Shown in pieces: positions 27,392-35,390 of a stretch of DNA of 35,934 bases (its first letter is position 1; each line of letters begins with the position of its first letter). The notes below the pieces were generated by a model. That model searched no databases. It had not been told where the DNA came from and worked only from the letters and a program-made list of their open reading frames with translations. Source of the DNA: Altericroceibacterium xinjiangense (GTDB lineage: Bacteria > Pseudomonadota > Alphaproteobacteria > Sphingomonadales > Sphingomonadaceae); assembly GCF_003958635.1 (NCBI RefSeq), contig NZ_RSEK01000015.1:1-35934 (forward strand), in the 5' to 3' direction. Both the position numbers and the translations under genes were made by a program.

Positions 27392-30300
27392 ATGGCTGAA
27401 ACCATCTTCCCCGCCTTCCTCAAGCTTGAGCATCGGAAGGACAGCAGGACGCAGAGTGCGTTCCTCTCCGAAATCGACGGCGCATTGACTCCGGCCGAAC
27501 GCCGGTTCCAGACGTTCTCCGCTGAGGCGCAGCGGATGATTGACCGGGCGCTTTCGACAGAGCGCAGTAAATTCGGGAGCCTCGACCTCGACGTCGCCGG
27601 CCTTCATCGCCAGGCGGCCAGCCTGGAGCAACAGGCAGTGGCCGCGCGTGAACTGGCGCTCGCGACCGAAATGGCCTCCAAGGAAGCGGGGGACTTCTCG
27701 CAGACGGCGCGCCTTCAGGTCGCAGCCATGCAGGCGACTGCCCGCGAGGCAGAGCAGGCGGCCGCGTCCGCGCGAGAGTACGCCTCAGCCCAGGCGCAGG
27801 TGCAAGCGGTGCTTGATCGCACCGTGTCGGACGTGACCGCCGTGACCGCAGCAACCCGCCGGGCCGGGATCGCGAATGACAATGCCGCAATGTCCACCGC
27901 CGCTCATCGGGCAGGACTGCAGCAGCTCGGCTATCAGCTTGGCGACGTTTCGGTCATGTACGCGATGGGCGCCCGGCCGGCGCAGATTTTCGCCTCGCAG
28001 ATCGGCCAGGTGACCCAAGCCGTGCAGATGATGAGCGGCGGCACCAGCAAACTCGCCTCATTCCTCGGCGGCCCATGGGGCATCGGAATCGGCATCGGCG
28101 TGATGGCGCTCGGGCCATTGATCGGAAAGCTGTTCGAGACGGAAGACGCGCTCGGCCGTGTCGGGACCGCCGCGCAGGAGGCGATGAAGAAGGTCCAGAA
28201 TGCCGTCAGCCAGGTCTCGGAATTCACCGATGCTGCTGACTTGAACGTCAAGGCGAAGATCAAGGCGATGGGCGACCTTGCCCGGGCAAACCGTGAGATT
28301 GCCGAGACGCGGGCCCAAATCGAGTCATTGGCCGGCATGCCGGGCGGCGCTGATCTTATCCAAGGTCAGACCGCTTATCTCAGCCGGATGACCGCACAGA
28401 AGCAGGCGGCAGAAAAGGCGATCAAGGAGTCCGACGCTGCGCTCGAAACCCTGCGCCTCAACACGGAAATCCGGAACAAGCAGACTGCTGCCCAAGGGCG
28501 GCTGGACCAGTTGGATGACAAACCTAGCAAACCCGTGCGCAGCCGGAAGAGCGAACTTACGGCCGAAGCCAAGGCGCTGCAGCAGGCCGCGAAGGAAGCG
28601 GACAGCTACATCGCCAGCCTGGAGCAGGAGATTGCGCGCATCGGCGCCACGCCTGGTCAAATCCGTCAGCTTGAAGTTGCCCGAGCCCGAGAGGCGGCGG
28701 CAACGGATGCGCAGCGTCAACGGATCGACGAACTGAACGCTTCGCGCGAAGAAGCGATCTCGACCCAGGCGCGCGAAGAGGCGGCAACCCAGTCGGCTGA
28801 AGCGTTGGCCGAGTTCCGCAGCCGGACAATCCAGCCACTGCGGGATGAGTATGAGCTCCTCGGCTTGGTCGGTCCGGCGCGCGAAAAGGCCGCCCTCGCT
28901 CTGCAGGAGGATGCGTTCAAAGCGGACGCCGCGGCCAAGGGCATCGAAGACGTGAACGCGGCTTGGTCTGAATACTACGACTGGCAGACGCGGATCATCG
29001 ACAAAGGCAGCGTCCTCGAGCGCGAGCGGCAGGAGGCACAACTCCTGGCGCAGGATCTCGACCGGCTTGTCGGCGCTATGGGCAATCTGGGCGGCGTCGG
29101 GGGCATCCTTGGGGACGTGATGGGCTTCACAACTGGCGGTGCGGTTCCCGGCCCGCTGGGCGCCCTGCTGGGCACAGTCACCGGCACTCGCACCAACGAT
29201 GAGGGCGACGTGATCGCGCGCACGCTCGGCGACGAACTGCGCGACGTCTTCGGGATCACGGGCGTCTTCGGTGAGACCATGACCCATGCCATGAAGGGCG
29301 CCGGTATTGGCTCTCTCGCGGCGGCCAGCCTCTTTGGCGAGCAGAGCGCCACAGGCCAGGCAGGAAGCGCGATCGGCGGGGCACTGGGCCAAGCTGGCGG
29401 GGAAGCGCTCACCAAGGGCCTGACCGGCTTTCTCGGCTCTGCCGGCGGTCCGATCGGTGCCATCGCGGGCGGACTGATCGGCGGTGTGCTCGGCGGCGTG
29501 CTCGGCGGGGGCAGCAAGACGGCCCGCGCCAACGTCACCGGCATGGGCAAATCCTCTGTCGCTGGGGCCGATGATGGCAACTACGGCGTAGCCAGCGGCC
29601 TCGGGAGTTCCGTGCAGGAGGCGCTGCGCAAGCTCGCTGATCAGCTGGACGCGGACATTGGCAGCTTTCAAGTCGCGATCGGCACAAGGGGCGGCGACTT
29701 CCGGGTCAACCCGAACGGTACGTCGCTGAAGATCAAGAACGGCGCCGTAAACTTCGGCGAGGATCAGGCCGCCGCCATTGCCTACGCGCTCGGGAATGCT
29801 GTCGCAGACGGTGCGATCAAAGGCCTGAAGGCTTCCGAACAGCGTCTGCTGAAGGCGAACAGCGACATCGAAGCGGCCCTTCAGGATGTGCTGGATTTCC
29901 GCAGCGTCTTTGACCGGCTCAAGGCCCTCAAGGATCCGGTGGGCTCGGCACTCGATGACCTCGATGACGAGTTCGAGCACCTGCAGGATATCTTCAAGCA
30001 GGCGGGCGCCAGCACCGCTGAATGGGCGGACCTGGAAGAACTCTACTGGTTGGAAAGAGACGCGATCATCAAGGACGCGACGGAGCGTTCGCTGGGCTCC
30101 CTGCGCGACCTGATGAGCGACCTGACCGTCGGCAACTCCGCCTTGTCCCTGCGGGACCGCAAGGACCTTGCAGAGGCGGAATACAATCCGCTGGCGGAGC
30201 GCGTCGCGGCTGGTGATGCGACGGCTTACGACGACTTCGCCGAAGCGGCGCGGACGTTGCTCGACATTGAGCGGCAGCTTTCCGGATCGCAAGGCAGTTA

Positions 30301-30589
30301 CTTCGAACTGCTCGACGAAGTGAAGGGCCTCACCACGACCGCGCTTTCGGAAGGTACCGGCCTCGACCTCGACGGGCGGGACAGCCCGTTCGGTGATCGG
30401 CCGGCGGCGAACGACAATCGCGCCGTTGCGGACTCGGTCGACCAGCTGCGTGATGAGATCGCCAACGGAACGAACGCGCACCTCGAGGCCGTCAACCGCA
30501 ACCTCGGCCGCCTGATCAATCTCGCCAGTCAGACCGGCACCGGCTGGGGGCGCCCGAGCTACGACTACGGCACGCTCGGGCGGTTCTAG
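27392..30589 (+). CDS. phage tail tape-measure protein
   Basis: 1065 residues with AAAGGA eight bases before ATG. N-terminal 180 residues are helical and coiled-coil; then GLQQLGYQLGDVSVMYAMGARPAQIFASQ, the hallmark of lambda/Mu-like tape-measure proteins, and a hydrophobic helix GPWGIGIGIGVMALGPLIG. Residues about 380-560 are long coiled coils; about 560-710 is a Gly/Ala-rich membrane-active segment; the C-terminus has SLRDLMSDLTVGNSALS, as in siphophage tails. It sets tail length and takes part in DNA entry. The frame is intact. No other tail, head or packaging gene is present, which is highly unusual for a 1-kb-residue virion protein. Confidence 0.85.
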   Translation: MAETIFPAFLKLEHRKDSRTQSAFLSEIDGALTPAERRFQTFSAEAQRMIDRALSTERSKFGSLDLDVAGLHRQAASLEQQAVAARELALATEMASKEAGDFSQTARLQVAAMQATAREAEQAAASAREYASAQAQVQAVLDRTVSDVTAVTAATRRAGIANDNAAMSTAAHRAGLQQLGYQLGDVSVMYAMGARPAQIFASQIGQVTQAVQMMSGGTSKLASFLGGPWGIGIGIGVMALGPLIGKLFETEDALGRVGTAAQEAMKKVQNAVSQVSEFTDAADLNVKAKIKAMGDLARANREIAETRAQIESLAGMPGGADLIQGQTAYLSRMTAQKQAAEKAIKESDAALETLRLNTEIRNKQTAAQGRLDQLDDKPSKPVRSRKSELTAEAKALQQAAKEADSYIASLEQEIARIGATPGQIRQLEVARAREAAATDAQRQRIDELNASREEAISTQAREEAATQSAEALAEFRSRTIQPLRDEYELLGLVGPAREKAALALQEDAFKADAAAKGIEDVNAAWSEYYDWQTRIIDKGSVLERERQEAQLLAQDLDRLVGAMGNLGGVGGILGDVMGFTTGGAVPGPLGALLGTVTGTRTNDEGDVIARTLGDELRDVFGITGVFGETMTHAMKGAGIGSLAAASLFGEQSATGQAGSAIGGALGQAGGEALTKGLTGFLGSAGGPIGAIAGGLIGGVLGGVLGGGSKTARANVTGMGKSSVAGADDGNYGVASGLGSSVQEALRKLADQLDADIGSFQVAIGTRGGDFRVNPNGTSLKIKNGAVNFGEDQAAAIAYALGNAVADGAIKGLKASEQRLLKANSDIEAALQDVLDFRSVFDRLKALKDPVGSALDDLDDEFEHLQDIFKQAGASTAEWADLEELYWLERDAIIKDATERSLGSLRDLMSDLTVGNSALSLRDRKDLAEAEYNPLAERVAAGDATAYDDFAEAARTLLDIERQLSGSQGSYFELLDEVKGLTTTALSEGTGLDLDGRDSPFGDRPAANDNRAVADSVDQLRDEIANGTNAHLEAVNRNLGRLINLASQTGTGWGRPSYDYGTLGRF

Positions 30590-30652
30590 CGGCCCAACTT
30601 CACCCGGAGACCACGGAAAAGCGACGCAGCACGCAAACACAAAGGAATGACC

Positions 30653-31318
30653 ATGGACGACAAGAGACTTATGGACCTGCAACGCCGCGCCCTGGCCGGC
30701 GATCAGGAGGCCAGCCGAACGCTGGAAGCGCGAGACCTGCTTCAGCAGGCCGATGCCGCAACCGGCGCTCTGCGCGACCGTGCCGCGAAAGGCGATCGGC
30801 AGGCGATGGAAACCCTGCGCACCATTGCAGGCGGCAAAGCCCCAGCCGCTCCGGCTGGTTCCGTCAAGGCCACGACCAACACCGCAGCGATGGAGGCAGC
30901 GTTTGCCGCCCAGAATGCCACGAGCCGGGAACGTGCCCGAATGGCCGAAGTCTTCGCCTCGCCGCATTCGCGCGGCCGCGAACGGGGCTGCGTGACCCTG
31001 CTGACGGCGGACAAGGGCTGGAGCGCGGCGCGCATTGTCGCACACCTTTCGGACCTGCCGACCGATCGGGAACTTCACGCCGCATCCCCCGCGGGACGCG
31101 CGGCATCGGATGCGGTGTGGTCCAAGGTGCACGGATCCAGCAGCACCGCCTCGGAAGCGCCGAAGCCGAAAGCCGAGGCGACCGGAACCGATGCCGTTTG
31201 GAATCACGCCAACGCTGCCATCGGCCGGACCAAGGCGACCGATGAGCCCGCGAAGGGCCGGAAGGATTCCGCTAGCGTGTGGGACCGTGTCTATGGCCGG
31301 AACGGAGACAACAAGTGA
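30653..31318 (+). CDS. helical island protein with repeated VW motif
   Basis: 221 residues from the second ATG (30653), seven bases after AAAGGA. The middle (RARMAEVFASPHSRGRERGC..LLTADKGWSAARIVAHLSDLP) resembles the helical C-terminal tail found on phage head-maturation proteases, but no protease domain precedes it. The end has three copies of a short motif: DAVWSKVHG, DAVWNHANA, ASVWDRVYG, joined by low-complexity linkers. The stop overlaps the next start (GTGA). Virion or scaffold role is possible; unproven. Confidence 0.6.
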   Translation: MDDKRLMDLQRRALAGDQEASRTLEARDLLQQADAATGALRDRAAKGDRQAMETLRTIAGGKAPAAPAGSVKATTNTAAMEAAFAAQNATSRERARMAEVFASPHSRGRERGCVTLLTADKGWSAARIVAHLSDLPTDRELHAASPAGRAASDAVWSKVHGSSSTASEAPKPKAEATGTDAVWNHANAAIGRTKATDEPAKGRKDSASVWDRVYGRNGDNK

Positions 31319-31989
31319 ACTTTGATCCTGTTACGATCGCCGAAGCCAAGGCTGCCTTCGCCGCTCTGGACTTCACCGAAGAGAACGAACAGATTGCCGA
31401 ACTGGAACGCAAGATTGAGGAATGCGAGGCGGCGATCGAGGCCGGGCGAGGACGGATCAAAGCTGTTGTCGCTCAGCAGCGCGATCCCAAACCGGACGGA
31501 TTTGCCGCAGCCAACGCGCTTCTGGAGGGCGTTTCCTTGCGCGAAGCCGCAGCCGTCCCGGGCACATACGACGCTCTGGAGAAAGAATATCGCGCCCTGA
31601 CAGAAGGGATCAGGCATCTGTCGGATAATATCGCACATTACCGGGGACAAATCCGCCAGGTTCAGGGCGGAGCCGAGCGGCGCCTTAGCGAGGCTGCTGC
31701 CGGGCTGGTCGAAACCGTGACAAACGAGGCCCGTGTGGCGGCGGAACAGATCGAGCAGTGTTGCGCTGCGCTCCGGGCCGTCCATTACACAACCAAGGCC
31801 GGAGTGCATGAAGTGAGGGCGCTCGAAAGAGTGCGCGATGGCATGGTGCTGGACGCTCATGGGCAGGGGCTGTTGGCGCACAAGGCCAAGGTCGAGGTGC
31901 CGGAGGAAGTGGTCGATGCCCTTTCCAGCTTGGCTTACAAGGGGGGCTCCGCCCTGCAAATCCGGCTCTACAAGGAATTGCCGCAATAA
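31315..31989 (+). CDS. coiled-coil island protein
   Basis: 224 residues from GTG 31315, coupled to the previous gene by a GTGA overlap. Two long heptad-rich stretches (about residues 15-55 and 80-150) predict coiled coils; the C-terminus is a mixed domain ending LQIRLYKELPQ. Last gene of the module, ending about 90 bases before a strong terminator. No family recognised. Confidence 0.6.
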   Translation: MNFDPVTIAEAKAAFAALDFTEENEQIAELERKIEECEAAIEAGRGRIKAVVAQQRDPKPDGFAAANALLEGVSLREAAAVPGTYDALEKEYRALTEGIRHLSDNIAHYRGQIRQVQGGAERRLSEAAAGLVETVTNEARVAAEQIEQCCAALRAVHYTTKAGVHEVRALERVRDGMVLDAHGQGLLAHKAKVEVPEEVVDALSSLAYKGGSALQIRLYKELPQ

Positions 31990-32076
31990 CAGGCTGATCA
32001 GTTCGAGCGGGCGTCCTTCCTCTTCGCCCGCTTGACGTTCCGCCAGTCTGTTCGGGGGGCTGGACGGGACAACAGG

Positions 32077-32116
32077 AGGCGGCAGGGTTTTGCCATAGGC
32101 CCTGCCGCCTTTCTTG
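32077..32116 (+). terminator. intrinsic terminator of the island module
   Basis: Perfect 11-base stem AGGCGGCAGGG (32077-32087) / CCCTGCCGCCT (32100-32110), loop of 12, then TTTCTT. It closes the plus-strand run that starts at the excisionase. From here to 32332 nothing else is supported apart from a perfect CTCCTAGGAG palindrome at 32176-32185. Confidence 0.85.
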
Positions 32117-32332
32117 TGCGCAGACATCGGCGCACTCAGGGGATCGAAGATCGCGAAGGTTTCCTCATATACGAGCTCCTAGGAGAGCGTCAGGCGAAGT
32201 TGTTGGCATGATTGCAAATCGGAACTTTTCAACGTCGCGCTCCGACCTGCTGAGCCCGGCGTCCGTGCCTCGCTCAGCCTATGCGGATGCGCTAGCGGGG
32301 CTTTGAAGCCTCCGACCATTCCCAAGACTGAG

Positions 32333-32545
32333 ATGGTGCCTTTCGAACAGGTGGACCGCAATGCGGCTGCACTTTAGGAGCAGATGCACCATTCAACCGA
32401 GACCCTCGTTCCGGGCGGGATGCGCAGGTACCTTGACGAACTAGCTTACGTTCAAGCCCTCGCCTGTCACTGCCAAGCCGCCGAAGATCGCGCGTGGGAG
32501 CAAGCGACAGCGGCTCTGGAGAAGATCGCCGGTCTGGTTCGATGA
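32333..32545 (+). pseudogene. amber-interrupted small phage-type gene
   Basis: One frame reads MVPFEQVDRNAAAL, a TAG at 32375-32377, then continues in frame for 55 residues, with an internal ATG at 32384. The first part matches the VP..QVDR.AAA motif of the ORF at 34983-35207. The second part is a helical 53-residue protein (MHHSTETLVPGG...EKIAGLVR) with its own AGGAG site, which includes the stop codon; it may be translated on its own or by coupling. Broken gene, readthrough, or short upstream ORF plus gene are all possible. Confidence 0.6.
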
Positions 32546-32616
32546 GTTCGGCTGATCTGACCCTGAGGAAGTCCGGAAGGTTCTCGTGCAGGTCATTGCC
32601 AAGCAGGGAGAGAATG

Positions 32617-32802
32617 ATGACCGACTCCGACAAGGTAGTGGACACCACGCTGCTGATTGTCGTGGCTGTGATTGCCGGTGCCGGGTTGCTGATAAAGGCG
32701 ACATTACAGTGGCTGACGCAGAGAAGGCCGCCCCATGTTTCTGAAAAGTTTTCCCCACCCAAGGGCGTTTCCCGATTCCACATGCGGCGGGCCACGCTGT
32801 AG
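32617..32802 (+). CDS. single-pass small membrane protein
   Basis: 61 residues from ATG 32617, six bases after GGGAG. One strong helix (TTLLIVVAVIAGAGLLIKATL, residues about 10-30) followed by a basic tail. An in-frame ATG at 32542 overlaps the stop of the gene before (ATGA) and would add 25 polar residues. Small membrane proteins of this form occur in phage and island cassettes; function unknown. Confidence 0.5.
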   Translation: MTDSDKVVDTTLLIVVAVIAGAGLLIKATLQWLTQRRPPHVSEKFSPPKGVSRFHMRRATL

Positions 32803-32804
32803 AT

Positions 32805-32840
32805 AAGAAAAACCCCGCCAGTCGTGCGGACTGACGGGGT
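32805..32840 (-). terminator. intrinsic terminator reading leftward
   Basis: ACCCCGCCAGTC (32812-32823) pairs with GACTGACGGGGT (32829-32840), one mismatch, loop GTGCG. On the minus strand the stem is followed by TTTTTCTT, so it ends leftward transcription, presumably of the gene at 33003-33218. Confidence 0.8.
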
Positions 32841-33002
32841 AATCAACTAAGGGCCGGCAAGCCCTCAGCCTCTTCACAAGGGTGATATGAAATTTCCAAT
32901 CATCTTGGTCAAGGTTTGCCTGCCCATAGCAGTGGAAGACTTGCTATGACTGATACCCCAAGTGCCCTGGTCCGTTTAAGCCAGCGAAGGAGGCCCAAGG
33001 CC

Positions 33003-33218
33003 TCAGACGAGTCCGAGCAGCTTAGCCAGACGCAGGGCCGCGTCTTCGGTTTCCACCCGGGCGAGTACTGCCGTCTCGTGCCCATTCTCCTCCACCAGGA
33101 AGTAGCCGCTGGTGTCAGCGAGCGGAGGATCGAGGAACTGTGCTGCGCGATTGGTCAGCGGCTTCAGGACGATCGTCCGACCGCCCTCTCCGATGGCGCT
33201 AAGATACAGGCTGGCCAC
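33003..33218 (-). CDS. small island hypothetical protein
   Basis: 71 residues from GTG 33218, which has GGGAGA six bases upstream (start MASLYLSAIGEGGRT). Alpha/beta composition with FLVEENGHETAVLARVETEDAA near the end. An ATG at 33242 is possible but lacks a binding site and overlaps the divergent start. The leftward terminator downstream supports this strand over the plus-strand frame in the same place. No family recognised. Confidence 0.55.
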   Translation of the reverse strand: MASLYLSAIGEGGRTIVLKPLTNRAAQFLDPPLADTSGYFLVEENGHETAVLARVETEDAALRLAKLLGLV

Positions 33219-33282
33219 AACATTTCTCCCGGTGAAGCGCATGACTGAGCAGAAAACGCACGATCTTCGTAAGCAGCCCGGC

Positions 33283-33972
33283 ATGTCCGCCAATCGCCTC
33301 GCGGACTATATGGCCGCATCCGAGCAGGCGAGACGGAGCATATTGCGGAGTTGTAAATACCGACCGCGGGCGCGTCTCATTCAACATGATAACGCGAAAG
33401 AATCCATAGCCTACTGGCTGTCAAGCGGAACCGAAGATGATCATTCTCTTCGCACCAGAATGGACATTTTGCGGAGCGGCTTGAACGGCTCAGATTTCGA
33501 AAACGACCTCGCCGAGCATAACGCGGACTACATCGAACGATTTCTTGCAATACGCCCGGGTCTGCCCGGTCATGTGCAAGAGGTTACAAAGGCGGAGCGA
33601 ATGCTCGGACTGGATCTCGAGGGGTTCCATCTTACATTCAGCCCGAGTCTCGTCCTCAAGCGAGTCAACCGGCGAAACGTACCCAAGATGGGCGTCGCCT
33701 TCTTCCGCTATGCTAAGAACAAGCCCTTGGGTGAAGATGTAGCATGCTGGCAGGGCGCGATATCGTTCGGCTACCTCGACGCGAAACTGAAGCAGGGACT
33801 TTCTGAGACTGACCCTGAAAAGGAAATGTGCCTTGCGATCGACATGTGGTCGGGCCGATGCCATCCAGCTCCGGGCAATGCCGTTTACCGGTTCAATGAG
33901 ATACGAGCGGCGTGCGCGGGAATAGTGCAGCGCTGGGATCACATCCCCCCACCTGAGGGCGCGATCTTCTGA
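33283..33972 (+). CDS. island hypothetical protein, low GC
   Basis: 229 residues from ATG 33283 (243 from ATG 33241). Basic helical start (RLADYMAASEQARRSILRSCKYRPRARL), a middle with VPKMGVAFFRYAKNKPL, and CLAIDMWSGRCHPAP near the end. Proteins of this shape occur beside mobile and defence genes in many bacteria as uncharacterised members; no enzyme motif is certain. GC is clearly lower than in the core genes. Ends at a hairpin terminator. Confidence 0.6.
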   Translation: MSANRLADYMAASEQARRSILRSCKYRPRARLIQHDNAKESIAYWLSSGTEDDHSLRTRMDILRSGLNGSDFENDLAEHNADYIERFLAIRPGLPGHVQEVTKAERMLGLDLEGFHLTFSPSLVLKRVNRRNVPKMGVAFFRYAKNKPLGEDVACWQGAISFGYLDAKLKQGLSETDPEKEMCLAIDMWSGRCHPAPGNAVYRFNEIRAACAGIVQRWDHIPPPEGAIF

Positions 33973-33999
33973 GCATCTGTTGTGCCGTCCACAAAAGGG

Positions 34000-34023
34000 A
34001 GGGCGGGCTTTGGCTCGCCCTTT
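34000..34023 (+). terminator. intrinsic terminator
   Basis: AGGGCGGGC (34000-34008) / GCTCGCCCT (34013-34021) with one G-T pair, TTTG loop and TTTC tail, 28 bases after the 33283 gene. Confidence 0.7.
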
Positions 34024-34057
34024 CATCGGGTGAGTGAACCTTAGCGGGTGGACGCAC

Positions 34058-34207
34058 CTACGGGCAGCGATGCCCGCCCCAGTATCGCTCCCACCGCAGC
34101 GCCCATCCGCCGCGGACCATCGCGCAAGACAGGTCGCCGCCGATCGGTGACGTGCACCACGCAGCGGTGCGACTGCCAGCGCCGTTCCCTTCTGAAACGC
34201 AGGTCAT
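34058..34207 (-). pseudogene. possible C-terminal remnant of a SNase-like nuclease
   Basis: The frame MTCVSEGNG..SRTAAWCTSPIGGDLSCAMVRGGWALRWERYW ends GHRCP. The order Cys, RT-A-x-C, DL, AMVR-GWAL-x-W-x-RY matches the last third of thermonuclease (SNase)-like proteins. The part carrying the catalytic Arg/Asp residues is not recognisable upstream in the same frame, so the gene seems truncated or shifted. Judged from pattern only. Confidence 0.3.
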
Positions 34208-34516
34208 CGGCGGACCCTTCACCAGCACGTGCCCGTGAGAGGATCGGCCCATCGGTTTGCCAACGGGGTGGACCAGTGCAACACGGGAAGCTCCAGCATT
34301 GGTTTTTGGGCAAGGCTGGTTGGTGCGACAGGTGCCGGCAGTCTCGCGCGCGGCGAGGTGACACTTGAAGCCCCAGACGAGTGCATTGGCCGTGGCACTA
34401 TGGGTGCTGCGCGGCAGATGTTCTGATGAATGGCACACAAACTTCTGGCGCGCCGCGGGATGGAGAACAAGGTAGCCAAGTCCCGGAACCTCGCTGCGAT
34501 TTACAACGGCATAGCG
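34208..34516. other. region without a supported gene
   Basis: Several overlapping frames on both strands, with odd composition and no convincing binding site. It may be decayed DNA upstream of the nuclease-like remnant. Confidence 0.5.
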
Positions 34517-34630
34517 CTACGTCCGTTTTTGAACGTCACATCCACTCACCTTCTTCGCCCACCACTTGGGCGCATGGCCGGAACGGTGCCGGGCGCCGGG
34601 CGTCCTGCGTTCGAGAGCGCCGGCCGGCAT
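34517..34630 (-). CDS. possible 37-residue basic protein
   Basis: ATG 34630 follows GGGAGGAGG directly. The peptide is very basic (MPAGALERRTPGARHRSG...WWAKKVSGCDVQKRT). The strong binding site supports it; composition alone does not. Confidence 0.35.
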   Translation of the reverse strand: MPAGALERRTPGARHRSGHAPKWWAKKVSGCDVQKRT

Positions 34631-34668
34631 CCTCCTCCCTACTGCAGTCCGGCGTTTATGGTCCTCAT

Positions 34669-34696
34669 AGCCCCCGCTTCGGCGGGGGCTTTTTTC
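34669..34696 (+). terminator. strong intrinsic terminator
   Basis: AGCCCCCGC-TTCG-GCGGGGGCT with a run of seven T from 34690. Textbook form, yet no clear plus-strand gene ends just upstream, so it may end an unannotated small RNA or insulate the neighbours. Confidence 0.85.
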
Positions 34697-34706
34697 GGAA
34701 GGAGCA

Positions 34707-34772
34707 GTGCCCCGTTTCATCGCCTCCAAGATCCGCCGGTTGATGGAGATGCTGCTCGAACGTGAGCTGTAG
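34707..34772 (+). CDS. possible 21-residue peptide
   Basis: GTG 34707 after AAGGAG, ten bases past the terminator; MPRFIASKIRRLMEMLLEREL is an amphipathic basic helix. The binding site is very close to the start. Could be a micro-peptide or chance. Confidence 0.25.
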   Translation: MPRFIASKIRRLMEMLLEREL

Positions 34773-34827
34773 GATCAGCCGCAGCGCCCGCGCATGCCAT
34801 TCCGCCCGAATGCCACCTCCCGCGAGG

Positions 34828-34986
34828 TCAGATCGCCTCGCCGGTGATGATCAGTTCGCCCACGATCCCCATCCGGGGTCGCGTCCGTGGGAGCAGGCCG
34901 GCCACTACTGGCAGCGCGTCATGCGCCAGTATGCGGAAGCAGTTATCCGAACGCTGCGGCGGGAGCGTGTGTAGCCCCGCGATCAT
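34828..34986 (-). CDS. small phage-type protein, LPPQR family copy A
   Basis: 52 residues; its ATG overlaps the stop of the gene before (ATGA), so it is coupled. LPPQRSDNCFRILAHDALPVV matches LPPQRPDNSLGIAIHRDLPAV of the ORF at 35250-35390, a clear duplicate. Ends RMGIVGELIITGEAI. No known fold recognised. Confidence 0.55.
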   Translation of the reverse strand: MIAGLHTLPPQRSDNCFRILAHDALPVVAGLLPRTRPRMGIVGELIITGEAI

Positions 34987-35207
34987 CCCCAACGACGCTG
35001 TCGCATGCTCCCACCACGTTCCTCTGCGGCCTGCCGGTGACGGGCGAAGGCCTGCACAAGAGGATGCTCATCCCACTCTTTCCACAGGACGAGCGATGTC
35101 GCGCGATAATGTTCGGACGATGTTTGCGTGTTCAGCCATGCCGCCGCAGCCTCACGGTCCACCTGCTAGACGGGCACCACAGCCGCGATATTCTCTACCT
35201 CGGTCAT
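34983..35207 (-). pseudogene. small phage-type gene with in-frame TAG
   Basis: Frame from ATG 35207: MTEVENIAAVVPV, TAG at 35166-35168, then QVDREAAAAWL ... WDEHPLVQAFARHRQAAEERGG to TGA at 34983. The 60 residues after the TAG are fully open and protein-like, with the D-x-x-LVQAFARHR helix common in short proteins of alphaproteobacterial prophages. One base change (CAG or GAG to TAG) explains the break. Alternatives: restart at GTG just after the stop, or amber readthrough. Confidence 0.6.
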
Positions 35208-35249
35208 TGTAAGCATCCTCATTGCTACGAAGAGGACACGTTTCACGAG

Positions 35250-35390
35250 CTATTTCATATACGTAGTAACCGCGGTTCCCAGGCGAGGCGGCACCCAACC
35301 ACTCCGGCTGTTGGCCACGGCTGGCAGATCACGATGGATGGCTATGCCAAGGGAATTATCCGGACGCTGCGGCGGGAGCATCCCGTCCAT
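35250..35390 (-). CDS. small phage-type protein, LPPQR family copy B
   Basis: 46 residues from ATG 35390 (MDGMLPPQRPDN); GTG 35402 or ATG 35381 are alternatives. Paralogue of the gene at 34828-34986. It overlaps the end of the upstream membrane-protein gene by 35 bases, in another frame. Confidence 0.5.
   Translation of the reverse strand: MDGMLPPQRPDNSLGIAIHRDLPAVANSRSGWVPPRLGTAVTTYMK

Noticed and set aside
28325-31207. 960-codon open frame on the minus strand
   Set aside because: Exact antisense of the tape-measure gene, a common artefact in GC-rich DNA; composition and lack of motifs argue against coding.
32208-32306. 32-codon plus frame starting MIANRNFSTSRS
   Set aside because: No binding site, and another frame through the same bases leads into the QVDR motif.
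32946-33248. 100-codon plus frame starting MTDTPSALVRL
   Set aside because: Overlaps the minus gene at 33003-33218, which has a binding site, better composition and a matching terminator. It stays possible.
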